Source of the DNA: Pseudomonas sp. SDI
GTDB taxonomy: Bacteria > Pseudomonadota > Gammaproteobacteria > Pseudomonadales > Pseudomonadaceae
NCBI RefSeq assembly: GCF_003105155.1
Contig: NZ_QETK01000009.1
Location: 96,012-160,011 of the forward strand
Reading direction: 5' to 3'
Length of the DNA stretch: 64,000 bases
Below, in pieces: positions 37,827 through 45,978 of the stretch. The number at the start of each line of letters is the position of its first letter. Within the stretch, counting starts at the first letter, position 1. The notes under the pieces are model-generated. The model had not been told where the DNA came from. It did no database searches and saw only the letters and a list, made by a program, of their open reading frames with translations. The translations under genes and the position numbers were made by a program.

Positions 37827-37861
37827 TGACAGCAAACTGTCAATTGTTGACTTGATGACAG
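37827..37861. promoter_or_regulatory. Operator cluster between dpkA and the RpiR gene
   Basis: TGACAG-CAAA-CTGTCA (37827-37842) is a perfect palindrome. It overlaps a second one, GTCAA-TTG-TTGAC (37839-37851), and another TGACAG follows at 37856-37861. The cluster lies in the 147-base divergent spacer, where the RpiR-type regulator would control both directions. That it binds this regulator is inferred. Confidence 0.55.
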
Positions 37862-37908
37862 AAAAGATTCATTTTCTCTCACCAGCACCACTAAGAAGAA
37901 GTCGACCC

Positions 37909-38778
37909 ATGAGTCAGCCGATCAAACAACGCCTGGAAAGCAGCTTGGCCAACGCCTCGGCGTCGGGGCGCAAGATTGCCACCTGGATGCTCGGCAATCT
38001 CACCGAACTGCCGTTCGAAACCTCGGCGAGCCTGGCGGCGAAAGTCGGTGTCAGCGAATCCAGTGTCGGCCGCTTCTGCCGCGCCCTGGGTTACGAACAC
38101 CTCAAGGCCCTCAAGCACGACCTCAAGGACGACCTCGGTGACGGCCCATGGCTGGTCGGCGATCGCTTGCAAGAATTTCGCCAGCGCCACGGCAAGGATG
38201 ATGCCGGCCTCGCCCGCAGCCTGGAGCAGGAAGTTGCGGCGCTGGTGCGGGTCTATGAATACAGCCGCACACCGGCCTGGGATACGCTCAGCCAGCGTCT
38301 CGCCGAACGGCGCAAGGTGTTCGTCGCCGGCTTTCAGACCGAGCGCGGCATCGCCCTGTGCATGGCCCACCTGCTGCAATACCTGCGCGACGGCGTGCAG
38401 GTGGTGGATGGCAGCGCCGGGCACTTCGGCGAGGTACTGCTCAGCGAGCCGGCCGACTGCGCGCTGGTGGTCTTCGAAGCCCGGCGTTACTCGCGTCACG
38501 CCCTGAACCTGTGTCGTAAGGCACACGCTGCCGGCATCCCGGTAACACTGGTTACCGACACCTTCTGTGACTGGGCCGATGCCAACGCCAGCGAAGTGTT
38601 CCGCATCCCCACCGAATTCAATCTGTTCTGGGAGTCCACCGCGACCATGGCGTCGTGGGTTCACCTGATGGTCAACGAGGTCTGCAAGAAGCTCGGCCCG
38701 GATGTTGAAAAACGCTTGGAAGCAACTGCCGCTCTACACAACGAGTTCGTCGGCTACACGTCGTCGAACAAACAATAG
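37909..38778 (+). CDS. RpiR/MurR family transcriptional regulator of the D-lysine cluster
   Basis: The 289-residue protein has an N-terminal RpiR helix-turn-helix domain (ETSASLAAKVGVSESSVGRFCRALGYEHLKALK) and a C-terminal SIS sugar-isomerase-like domain starting near residue 120 (RRKVFVAGFQTERGIALCMAHLLQYL). This class senses phosphorylated sugars or other metabolites. Diverging from dpkA and heading the transporter genes, it probably controls D-lysine catabolism. AAGAAG lies nine bases before the ATG; an in-frame ATG 19 codons upstream falls inside the operator cluster and is less likely. Confidence 0.88.
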   Translation: MSQPIKQRLESSLANASASGRKIATWMLGNLTELPFETSASLAAKVGVSESSVGRFCRALGYEHLKALKHDLKDDLGDGPWLVGDRLQEFRQRHGKDDAGLARSLEQEVAALVRVYEYSRTPAWDTLSQRLAERRKVFVAGFQTERGIALCMAHLLQYLRDGVQVVDGSAGHFGEVLLSEPADCALVVFEARRYSRHALNLCRKAHAAGIPVTLVTDTFCDWADANASEVFRIPTEFNLFWESTATMASWVHLMVNEVCKKLGPDVEKRLEATAALHNEFVGYTSSNKQ

Positions 38779-38805
38779 CAAGAGTGCAAACAACAGAGGT
38801 GACCC

Positions 38806-39564
38806 ATGAAACCCGTCCTCCGCTTTGCTGGCGCGTGCGCGCTGCTGTTTGGGGCTATCGCCGGCGCCCAGGCCGAAACCCTGAAGATCGCCACTGAAGG
38901 CGCCTACCCGCCGTTCAACTACGTTGACTCGGACAACACGTTGCATGGTTTCGACGTCGACATCGCCAACGCCCTGTGCGAGCAGATGAAGGTTCAGTGC
39001 ACCCTGGTAGCGCAAGACTGGGAAGGGATCATTCCGGCACTGATGGCGAAGAAGTACGACGCCATCGTCGCCTCGATGATCAACACCGAAGAACGGCGCA
39101 AGAAGATCGCCTTCACCAACCACTACTACAAGACGCCGTTGTCCGTGGCCGTGGCCAAGGACAGCGAGATCACCGACGCGCAGACCACCTTCAAGGGCTA
39201 CACCGTCGGCGCGCAGGCGTCCTCGACCCAGGCGATCTATGCCGAAGACGTGTACGGCAAGGCCGGCGCCGATGTGAAGCTGTACCCGACCCTGGACGAA
39301 GCCAACGCCGACCTCGCCGCCGGACGGCTGGACGGGGTGGTGGCCGACAAGTTCCCGCTGCTGGAGTGGCTGGGCAAGGCCGGCAAGGACTGCTGCAAGA
39401 TCCTTGGCGATATCGACGGCACCCGCGCCGACGCTTCGATTGCCGTGCGCAAGGAAGACCAAGCCCTGCGCGAGCGGCTGAACAAGGCGCTGGACGAGAT
39501 CGTGGCGAACGGCACCTACCAGAAGATCGCCAGTCGTTACTTCGACTTCGATATCTACCAGTAG
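38806..39564 (+). CDS. Polar amino acid ABC transporter, periplasmic binding protein
   Basis: The product is a 252-residue family 3 solute-binding protein. A cleavable signal peptide ends AGAQA, and the mature protein starts ETLKIATEGAYPPFNYVDSDNTLHGFDVDIANALC. The blocks KKYDAIVASMINTEERRKKIAFTNHYY and GAQASSTQAIYAEDVYGKAGADVK resemble lysine/arginine/ornithine-binding (ArgT/HisJ) proteins, which fits D-lysine uptake. It lies 27 bases after the RpiR gene, with a REP hairpin before the permease genes. Confidence 0.9.
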   Translation: MKPVLRFAGACALLFGAIAGAQAETLKIATEGAYPPFNYVDSDNTLHGFDVDIANALCEQMKVQCTLVAQDWEGIIPALMAKKYDAIVASMINTEERRKKIAFTNHYYKTPLSVAVAKDSEITDAQTTFKGYTVGAQASSTQAIYAEDVYGKAGADVKLYPTLDEANADLAAGRLDGVVADKFPLLEWLGKAGKDCCKILGDIDGTRADASIAVRKEDQALRERLNKALDEIVANGTYQKIASRYFDFDIYQ

Positions 39565-39590
39565 GAGCATCGCCGAACGAGGCCGCTTGC

Positions 39591-39618
39591 GTAGGAGCGG
39601 GCTCGTCCCGCGATCAGG
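39591..39618. repeat. REP element between binding protein and permease genes
   Basis: GTAGGAGCGGGCTCGTCCC followed by GCGATCAGG is a typical Pseudomonas REP, with a GCGGG-ctcgt-CCCGC hairpin. Its place after the binding-protein gene and before the permeases resembles the REP of malE-malF, where it stabilises the upstream message. Confidence 0.75.
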
Positions 39619-39638
39619 GTCCCCGGAGATTCCGAATC

Positions 39639-40358
39639 ATGCTCGATCAACTGTCCCTGCTTTCTTTCGCCAGCGGTGGCTGGGGCCAGGCCTTGCTGGC
39701 CGGCGCCCTGGTGACCCTGTCGCTGGCCCTGGCCTGCCTGCCCATCGGCCTGCCGCTGGGCCTGGGCGTGGCCCTCGCCGCACGTTCGCCCAAGCGCCTG
39801 CCGCGCGCCGCCGCCACGGTGTTCTCCACCGTGTTCCGCGGCCTGCCGGAGCTGCTCACGCTGCTGATCATCTACTATGGCTGCCAGATCGCCGCGCAGA
39901 AACTCCTCGCTGCCATGGGCTACGAAGGCGAAGTGATCTTCAACACCTTCCTCGCCGCCATGATGGCCTTCAGCCTGGTGTTCGCCGCGTTCTCCAGTGA
40001 GATCTGGCTGGCCGCGTTCAAGACCGTGCCCAAAGGCCAGTACGAAGCATCGGCTGCCCTCGGCCTGAGCAAGGCCACCACCTTCCGCAAGGTGGTCTTC
40101 CCGCAACTGCTGCGCATCGCCCTGCCCGGCCTGTCGAACAACTGGCTGTCGCTGCTCAAGGACACCTCGCTGGTGTCGACCATCTCGCTGGTCGACCTGA
40201 TGCGCCAGACCAACCTCGCGGTCAGCGTGACCAAGGAGCCGATGTTCTTCTACGGCGTGGCCTGCCTCGGCTACCTGCTGTTCTCGGCGCTGTCCGGGCG
40301 GGTATTCGCCTTTATCGAGCAGTATTACAGCCGTCACCTGCGGAGTGCCCGCCCATGA
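39639..40358 (+). CDS. Amino acid ABC transporter permease (HisQ type)
   Basis: This is a 239-residue inner membrane permease with about five hydrophobic segments. The first starts near GWGQALLAGALVTLSLALACLPIG, and the EAA loop that contacts the ATPase is EASAALGLSKATTFRKVVFPQLLRIALPGLSNNW. GGAG lies about nine bases before the ATG. It overlaps the second permease gene by four bases (ATGA). The pair would form the membrane channel for the lysine-type substrate. Confidence 0.92.
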   Translation: MLDQLSLLSFASGGWGQALLAGALVTLSLALACLPIGLPLGLGVALAARSPKRLPRAAATVFSTVFRGLPELLTLLIIYYGCQIAAQKLLAAMGYEGEVIFNTFLAAMMAFSLVFAAFSSEIWLAAFKTVPKGQYEASAALGLSKATTFRKVVFPQLLRIALPGLSNNWLSLLKDTSLVSTISLVDLMRQTNLAVSVTKEPMFFYGVACLGYLLFSALSGRVFAFIEQYYSRHLRSARP

Positions 40359-41065
40359 GTTTCGACGAACTGCTGGCCCTGATCGTCAACCCCGACCTGC
40401 TCGAACGCTACGGCCCACGCTTTATCGACGGCCTGCTGGTGACCGGCAAGCTGGTGGCGATCTCCTTCACCCTCGGTGCTCTGCTCGGCCTGCTGCTGGC
40501 CCTGGCGCGGATGTCGAAAAGCCTGCTGGTGCAGCGCCTGGCCGCCGGCTACATCTACTTCTTCCGCGGCTCGCCACTGCTCGCGCAGTTGTTCCTGCTG
40601 TACTACGGGCTCGGCTCGTTCAAGAGCCTGTGGCAGGACATCGGCCTGTGGTGGTTCTTCCGCGATGCGTGGTTCTGCACCCTGGCCGCGTTCACCCTGA
40701 ACACTGCCGCCTACCAGGCGGAAATCTTCCGCGGCAGCCTGCTGGCCGTGGCGCCGGGGCAATACGAAGCGGCCAAGGCGCTGAGCCTGAAACGCTCGAC
40801 CACCTTCTTCAAGGTGATCCTGCCGCAGTCGCTGATCGTCGCCATCGGCCCGCTGGGCAACGAACTGATCCTGATGATCAAGGCCAGCGCGATTGCCTCG
40901 CTGGTGACCATCTACGACCTGATGGGCGTGACCAAGTTGGCCTTCTCGCGCAGCTTCGATTTCCAGATCTACCTCTGGGCCGCCGTGCTCTACCTGCTGA
41001 TCGTCGAGATTGTCCGGCGCAGCCTGAAACACATCGAAGCCCGACTGGGCCGCCACCTGCGCTAA
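40355..41065 (+). CDS. Amino acid ABC transporter permease (HisM type)
   Basis: The 236-residue partner permease carries the family blocks FFRGSPLLAQLFLLYYGLGSF and TLAAFTLNTAAYQAEIFRGSLLAV. The EAA loop is EAAKALSLKRSTTFFKVILPQSLIVAIGPLGNE. It starts inside the end of the previous gene (ATGA), so the two subunits are made together. amaD follows 26 bases later. Confidence 0.92.
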   Translation: MSFDELLALIVNPDLLERYGPRFIDGLLVTGKLVAISFTLGALLGLLLALARMSKSLLVQRLAAGYIYFFRGSPLLAQLFLLYYGLGSFKSLWQDIGLWWFFRDAWFCTLAAFTLNTAAYQAEIFRGSLLAVAPGQYEAAKALSLKRSTTFFKVILPQSLIVAIGPLGNELILMIKASAIASLVTIYDLMGVTKLAFSRSFDFQIYLWAAVLYLLIVEIVRRSLKHIEARLGRHLR

Positions 41066-41091
41066 GCCGTCATCGCCGAGGACTGTTTTCC

Positions 41092-42333
41092 ATGCATTGC
41101 CAAACCATCGTTCTGGGCGCCGGTATCGTCGGCGTCAGCACCGCACTTCACCTGCAAGCGCGCGGGCGCAAGGTGATCCTGATCGACCGCGACGAACCGG
41201 GCAGCGGCACCAGCCATGGCAACGCCGGGCTGATCGAGCGTTCCAGCGTGATCCCCTATGCCTTCCCACGCGCGCTGGGCAAGCTCATGCGCTACGGCCT
41301 GAACCGCCGCTCCGACGTGCGCTACAGCTGGCGCTACCTGCCCAAGTGCGGCCCGTGGCTCTTCAAGTACTGGCAGAACTCCGCGCCAGCACCGCTGGCC
41401 GAAGCCACCCGCGCCATGCTGCCGCTGGTGGAGCGCTGCGTTGAAGAGCACGACGCGCTGATCGAAGCCGGCGAACTCGGCGGCCTGATCAGGGCCAACG
41501 GCTGGATCGAGGTATACCGCGATGCTGCGGCCCTGGCCCAGGCCAGCGCCGATGCGCATGCACTGCAACCCTATGGCCTGAAGTACGAGGTGCTCGATGC
41601 GCAACAGTTGCACGCGCGCGAACCGGGCCTGGGCGGCACGGCAGTCGGTGGTATCCACTGGCTCGACCCGAAAACCGTAACCAACCCCGGCGGCCTTACC
41701 CGTGGCTACGCGGCGCTGTTCGTCAAACGCGGCGGGCAGTTCATCCATGGCGATGCGCGGACCCTGCGCCAGGTGGCCGGCGACTGGCAGGTCGACAGCC
41801 GCCAGGGCCCGATCACCGCGCCCGAGGTGGTGGTTGCCCTCGGCCCGCAGGCCGGCGAGATTTTCCGCCCGCTGGGCTACACCCTCCCGCTGGAGGTCAA
41901 GCGCGGCTATCACATGCACTACCAGGCCCAGCCTGGGCATGAGCTCAAGCACTCGATCTGCGATGTCGATGGCGGCTTTGTCCTGGCGCCGATGGCCCAG
42001 GGTATCCGCCTGACCACCGGCATCGAGTTCGCGGCGGCCGACGCAGCGGCCAACGAGATCCAGCTCAAGCGCTGCGAAGCCGTGGCGCGCACGCTGTTCC
42101 CGCTGGGCCCGCGACTCGACCCGGCGCCCTGGCTCGGGCGTCGCCCGTGCCTGCCGGACATGCGCCCGGTGATCGGCCCGGCCGGCAAGCACAAGGGCCT
42201 GTGGTTCAACTTCGGTCACGCCCACCATGGCCTGACCCTGGGCCCGGTCAGCGGCCGCTTGCTGGCGGAAATGATGACCGGCGAAACGCCTTTCACCGAC
42301 CCGGCGCCCTATCGCGCGGATCGCTTCAACTGA
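41092..42333 (+). CDS. amaD: FAD-dependent D-amino acid dehydrogenase (AmaD)
   Basis: This 413-residue DadA/DAO-type flavoenzyme has the N-terminal FAD-binding motif VLGAGIVGVSTALHLQARGRKVILID, then SHGNAGLIERSSVIPYAFP as in D-amino acid dehydrogenases. The C-terminal block DMRPVIGPAGKHKGLWFNFGHAHHGLTLGPVSGRLLAE closes the FAD site. In P. putida the enzyme in this cluster (AmaD) oxidises D-lysine. It feeds the same piperideine-carboxylate intermediate handled by DpkA. GAGGA lies about ten bases before the ATG. Confidence 0.88.
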   Translation: MHCQTIVLGAGIVGVSTALHLQARGRKVILIDRDEPGSGTSHGNAGLIERSSVIPYAFPRALGKLMRYGLNRRSDVRYSWRYLPKCGPWLFKYWQNSAPAPLAEATRAMLPLVERCVEEHDALIEAGELGGLIRANGWIEVYRDAAALAQASADAHALQPYGLKYEVLDAQQLHAREPGLGGTAVGGIHWLDPKTVTNPGGLTRGYAALFVKRGGQFIHGDARTLRQVAGDWQVDSRQGPITAPEVVVALGPQAGEIFRPLGYTLPLEVKRGYHMHYQAQPGHELKHSICDVDGGFVLAPMAQGIRLTTGIEFAAADAAANEIQLKRCEAVARTLFPLGPRLDPAPWLGRRPCLPDMRPVIGPAGKHKGLWFNFGHAHHGLTLGPVSGRLLAEMMTGETPFTDPAPYRADRFN

Positions 42334-42354
42334 TACCTGCGGGAGAACAACAAT

Positions 42355-43143
42355 ATGACCGCTTCACTCAGCCTTGCAGCCGTGCGCCCGAACGACACCC
42401 CCGACCCGCGTCGGGTGGCGGTGAGCATCGAGGGTTTGAACAAGTTCTATGGCACGTTCCAGGTGTTGCACGACATCAACCTGACGGTGCGTGAGGGCGA
42501 GCGCATCGTCCTCTGCGGGCCGTCCGGCTCGGGCAAATCGACGCTGATCCGCTGCATCAATCAACTGGAGGTTGCCGAAAAAGGCCGCATCCGCGTCAAC
42601 GACACCGACCTTGCCGCCAACCACCGCGCGGCAGCCCAGGTGCGCAGCGAGATCGGCATGGTGTTCCAGCATTTCAACCTGTTCCCGCACATGAGCGTGC
42701 TGGACAACTGCACCCTGGCGCCGATGAGCGTGCGCGGCCTGTCGCGCTCGGAGGCCGAAGAGCGAGCGCGGTTCTATCTGAACAAGGTCGGCATCGAGAG
42801 CCAGGCTGGCAAGTACCCGAGCCAGCTGTCCGGCGGTCAGCAGCAGCGCGTGGCGATTGCCCGGGCGCTGTGCATGAAGCCGAAGATCATGCTGTTCGAC
42901 GAACCGACCTCGGCGCTGGACCCGGAAATGGTCGCCGAGGTGCTGGACGTGCTGGTGAAGCTGGCGGACACCGGGATGACCATGCTCTGCGTTACCCATG
43001 AGATGGGCTTTGCCCGGCAGGTGGCGCAGCGGGTGTTGTTCCTTGAGGGTGGCCAGGTGATCGAAGACAGCCCGCCGGAGCGCTTCTTCAACGACCCGCA
43101 GAGTGCCCGGGCCAAGGCGTTTCTGGCGCAGATTCTGCACTAA
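42355..43143 (+). CDS. Amino acid ABC transporter ATP-binding protein
   Basis: The 262-residue ATPase belongs to the HisP/GlnQ type. Walker A is GPSGSGKST, the Q-loop lies in GMVFQHFNLFPHMSVLDN, the signature is LSGGQQQRVAIARAL, Walker B is IMLFDEPTSALDPE, and the switch histidine lies in CVTHEMGFA. An extra N-terminal extension of about 25 residues precedes the domain. Its place after amaD rather than beside the permeases is the order known in P. putida. Confidence 0.92.
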   Translation: MTASLSLAAVRPNDTPDPRRVAVSIEGLNKFYGTFQVLHDINLTVREGERIVLCGPSGSGKSTLIRCINQLEVAEKGRIRVNDTDLAANHRAAAQVRSEIGMVFQHFNLFPHMSVLDNCTLAPMSVRGLSRSEAEERARFYLNKVGIESQAGKYPSQLSGGQQQRVAIARALCMKPKIMLFDEPTSALDPEMVAEVLDVLVKLADTGMTMLCVTHEMGFARQVAQRVLFLEGGQVIEDSPPERFFNDPQSARAKAFLAQILH

Positions 43144-43157
43144 CGTCGAGATCGCTA

Positions 43158-43185
43158 TCGCGGGACGACCCGACTCGTCCCGCGA
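43158..43185. terminator. REP-type hairpin between convergent genes
   Basis: TCGCGGGACGA and TCGTCCCGCGA form an 11-bp stem with a 6-base loop, 15 bases past the ATPase stop and 9 bases from the stop of the convergent small gene. The sequence has REP character. It probably closes the D-lysine transport operon. Confidence 0.7.
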
Positions 43186-43193
43186 CAGGGCCC

Positions 43194-43484
43194 TCACTGC
43201 GACTGCATTTTCGACTTGATGAACCCGGCAACAAAGGTCAACAGCGCACCGCCTACCCCGCCGCCGGCGACGCTGCTGATCAGCGCCGGCAGGTCCAGCC
43301 CGCCACCGGCGGCCACCGCCCCCGGCTCGCCGGTCAGCGCCGCCAGCACCTGACCGAGGATCACCCCGCCCACCCCGCCGAAGATAGAATTGAGTAACGG
43401 GCCCATGCCCTGCTTGCTCAGCCCGGCCGCATTGCCGCCGACCACACCGCTGATGATCTGAACGATCAGAGTGACGATATCCAT
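43194..43484 (-). CDS. 96-residue Gly-rich hydrophobic protein
   Basis: The small protein consists largely of Gly-zipper-like hydrophobic stretches (IISGVVGGNAAGL, SIFGGVGGVILGQVLAAL, SSVAGGGVGGALLTFVAGF) and ends KSKMQSQ. I used the ATG at 43484 because GAGG lies nine bases upstream; an ATG three codons earlier would abut the binding site. It looks like a membrane-inserting or oligomerising protein. I do not recognise a family with known function. It is monocistronic and converges on the D-lysine transport operon. Confidence 0.65.
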   Translation of the reverse strand: MDIVTLIVQIISGVVGGNAAGLSKQGMGPLLNSIFGGVGGVILGQVLAALTGEPGAVAAGGGLDLPALISSVAGGGVGGALLTFVAGFIKSKMQSQ

Positions 43485-43937
43485 CTTGTGCATCCTCTAT
43501 AGCGCTAGTTGAGTGACGACACGCTTGCGGCTACTTCGGAGACGGCACGACCACAGGCACAACGACGTCTTTGATCCGGTCAACGACGGCAACCTGCTGC
43601 GGATGCGCACAAGTATAGGTGGCGCCTTTTGTTTGCGCCAAAAGCAGCCGGCGCGGCTCGTCAACAATATTGAACTGCCTGTCGCGGCAACCCGCGACGT
43701 AGAGCCCTGTTTGCGGGGTTTTCCTGCACTCATTGCGCCGCTGCAATGTCACTATGCCAAGGCACCCGGCTGGCCTCGCTTGATATATTTAACGGCTCTG
43801 GCAAGCTATATGGCAGGTTTCGACCGGGAATTGGCGCCCGCGCGCGCTCTCGGCAGTGCTCGAAACCTCAGGTAGCGTCAGGCTGGTTCGATGCGCCTGC
43901 ACAACAATGACAGGCCGAGCCTGTCCCAAGGTGACAT
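43485..43937. other. 453-base spacer with only one weak gene candidate
   Basis: Between the Gly-rich gene and the amidotransferase-like gene I see one doubtful reading frame on the minus strand (43531-43752, listed separately), a GTCGCGG-caac-CCGCGAC hairpin at about 43680-43697, and an AT-rich patch near 43780-43810 that could hold the promoter of the downstream gene. Nothing else is convincing. Confidence 0.4.
43531..43752 (-). CDS. Doubtful small protein with VVVPVVVPSPK tail
   Basis: A 73-codon frame with a GTG start ends in a stretch that looks protein-like: RDRQFNIVDEPRRLLLAQ, then KGATYTCAHPQQVAVVDR, then VVVPVVVPSPK. VAGC just before it resembles a lipobox, but no hydrophobic signal precedes it and there is no good ribosome binding site. 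It may be a small lipoprotein whose N-terminus has been damaged, or a chance frame. It lies antisense to nothing and alone in its spacer. Confidence 0.3.
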   Translation of the reverse strand: MTLQRRNECRKTPQTGLYVAGCRDRQFNIVDEPRRLLLAQTKGATYTCAHPQQVAVVDRIKDVVVPVVVPSPK

Positions 43938-44747
43938 ATGCCCAACAGCAACATTGGCAATAAGAAACAAACCCTTCGCAAGCCTGTGGTCCTGATGACC
44001 ATGGGTACCCAGGAACGCAAGGGCCATGCCTATCAGGTCATGACCCACAAGTACATTACCCCGCTGGTCGAACACGCCGGTTGTGTACCGCTCCTCATCC
44101 CTACCTGCTGCGGCGTCGAAGACCTCGATCAGTACCTGGACATGGCCGATGGCGTGTACCTCACCGGTGCTGGCAGCAATATCGATCCGGCCCTGTATGG
44201 CCAGGAAAACCAAACCCCGGGCAAAGCCCAGGACCGTGACCGCGACCTGTTCGACCTGCCGCTGGTGAAAGCCGCGCTGGCCCGTGGCCTGCCGATTTTC
44301 GGCATCTGCCGCGGCATGCAGGAAATCAACGTGGCGCTGGGTGGCGACATCTACCAGAAGGTCTACGCCGAAGCCGGTTTCAACGATCACCGGGAAAACC
44401 CGGACGATCCGGTCGACGTGCAGTACAGCGCCGTCCATGGCGTGCGCCTGGCTGATGGCAGCTGGCTGAAGACACTGCTCGGCAGCGACGAAATCCGCGT
44501 CAACTCGCTGCATGGCCAGGGCCTGAAAAACCTCGGCAAGGGCATCGAGCCGCTGGCCTTCGCCGAAGACGGCCTGGTGGAAGCGATTCATGCACCGAGC
44601 CTGTCGCCATTCCTCTTCGCCGTGCAATGGCACCCAGAGTGGCAAGCGGCGCAGAACCCGGATTCGGTGAAAATGTTCGAAGCGTTCGGCGATGCCTGCC
44701 GCAAGCAGGTTCGCGGCGAACTGCAGCAGCGCTCGAACGCGGCCTAA
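43938..44747 (+). CDS. Gamma-glutamyl-GABA hydrolase family protein (peptidase C26)
   Basis: This 269-residue class I glutamine amidotransferase-like hydrolase of the PuuD type has the nucleophile cysteine in IFGICRGMQEINVALGG and the catalytic histidine and glutamate in FAVQWHPEWQ. The early block HKYITPLVEHAGCVPLLIP is typical. Family members cleave gamma-glutamyl-GABA in putrescine catabolism. No puu partner genes are nearby, and the gene follows the D-lysine cluster as in P. putida. A role on another gamma-glutamyl compound is possible. Confidence 0.88.
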   Translation: MPNSNIGNKKQTLRKPVVLMTMGTQERKGHAYQVMTHKYITPLVEHAGCVPLLIPTCCGVEDLDQYLDMADGVYLTGAGSNIDPALYGQENQTPGKAQDRDRDLFDLPLVKAALARGLPIFGICRGMQEINVALGGDIYQKVYAEAGFNDHRENPDDPVDVQYSAVHGVRLADGSWLKTLLGSDEIRVNSLHGQGLKNLGKGIEPLAFAEDGLVEAIHAPSLSPFLFAVQWHPEWQAAQNPDSVKMFEAFGDACRKQVRGELQQRSNAA

Positions 44748-44761
44748 GCAGTACCTGTGGG

Positions 44762-44799
44762 AGCCGGCGATGCGGCCAGTGCGCTCGCTATCGCCGGCT
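44762..44799. repeat. REP hairpin between convergent genes
   Basis: AGCCGGCGAT (44762-44771) and ATCGCCGGCT (44790-44799) are exact complements around an 18-base loop in a CTGTGGGAGCCGGC context typical of Pseudomonas REP elements. It lies between two convergent genes. Confidence 0.75.
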
Positions 44800-44825
44800 A
44801 GGCCTGCACACAGTGAGCCCTAGCG

Positions 44826-45857
44826 CTAGGGTGCCGGCTCGCTGCGGGCCGGCGGCAACAGCCCACTGATCAAACTCTCCTGCACCTGGCTATCCAGGTA
44901 ATACGCCCCGGCCATCACGCCGGTCAGCGGGTTCTCCATCAGGTTCTGCCATTCCTCGCTCAGCGCCACATTGAGGATCACCCGCAACTGCTCGACCCTC
45001 TCCGGCCGCTCGCTCTCGTGCATCATCGCGCCGATCCCGGCCGACGCCAGCGAGATGAACAGCCCCGCCGCCTTGCCCACCGCCGCCGCCACCGCACTGG
45101 CCGCACCGCGCGGCGCCAGCGTGCTTTCGAGCTTGGCGCTGGCTTTTTGCGCCACCGACGACAGGCCCTTGGCCGACGGCGCGTTGGCCGTGACCGCAGC
45201 CGCCTTGCGGATGTTGTCGTTGAGCGCCAGGTAGGCCTGCAACTGGATCAGCGGCTTGGCGTTGAGCAGTTGATACAGCGTGGCGTTGCGCGACGCCGGC
45301 GGCCCGAGGTGGATCGCCGGGATGCGGTTCAAGTGCAGGGCAAATTGCTCGGGCACCGCCCGGTGGCGCTGGGCAATGGCCTGCAACTGCTGGCCCATGA
45401 GCTGGACATACAGCTCGCTGGAGCGCTCGCGGATCAGTTCCGGGTTGATCTCCTCGGCCACCTTGTCCAGCACCCGCTCGTGGTACTGCTCCTGCACGTA
45501 CACTGCCAGGCGGTTACCGGGTGTATCGCTGCCCTGCTGGGTGGCGTTCATCTTGTACCAGGCCACCTTGAGGGTGAGCCATTGCTGGGTCCAGTAGCCG
45601 GTGAACCAGGGGATGAAATACGCTTCGGTACGTTGCTGCACGCGCTCGCGCCAGACCCTCATCGAGCGGCGCGCATAACCCTCTACCGAGCCGACCACAC
45701 CCTGGGAGGCGTCGACAATTTCCCGGTCGATCTGTTGCCAGGTAGCCGGCGACAACGCCACCGGCGGCGGCTCGGCCATACGGCGCTGGCCGGCGCAGGC
45801 GCACAGCGCCAGGCACAGGGCGATCAGCAGGGGCAGCAGCACGGCGGGCCGGTTCAT
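44826..45857 (-). CDS. Conserved lipoprotein of unknown function
   Basis: The 343-residue product begins with a lipoprotein signal peptide (MNRPAVLLPLLIALCLALCAC, lipobox LCAC at Cys21). The mature part has tryptophan-rich segments (YFIPWFTGYWTQQWLTLKVAWYKM), then alanine-rich helices (AASAVAAAVGKAAGLFISLASAGIGAMMH), and ends QESLISGLLPPARSEPAP. The hydrophobic C-terminal stretch could insert in a membrane. I cannot assign a family. The ATG at 45857 lacks a strong ribosome binding site, but the signal peptide fixes it; an in-frame start 23 codons upstream would bury the signal. Confidence 0.7.
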   Translation of the reverse strand: MNRPAVLLPLLIALCLALCACAGQRRMAEPPPVALSPATWQQIDREIVDASQGVVGSVEGYARRSMRVWRERVQQRTEAYFIPWFTGYWTQQWLTLKVAWYKMNATQQGSDTPGNRLAVYVQEQYHERVLDKVAEEINPELIRERSSELYVQLMGQQLQAIAQRHRAVPEQFALHLNRIPAIHLGPPASRNATLYQLLNAKPLIQLQAYLALNDNIRKAAAVTANAPSAKGLSSVAQKASAKLESTLAPRGAASAVAAAVGKAAGLFISLASAGIGAMMHESERPERVEQLRVILNVALSEEWQNLMENPLTGVMAGAYYLDSQVQESLISGLLPPARSEPAP

Positions 45858-45978
45858 GGCGTTGAGTATAGGTCGGCGTTGCCTCAATCGCGGGACAAGT
45901 CGGGTCGCGATGAGGCCCTGAAGCAAAAACCAAAACCAGCCTCTAGACTGGCTACGACCCCCGCCACCGGAGCCACCG

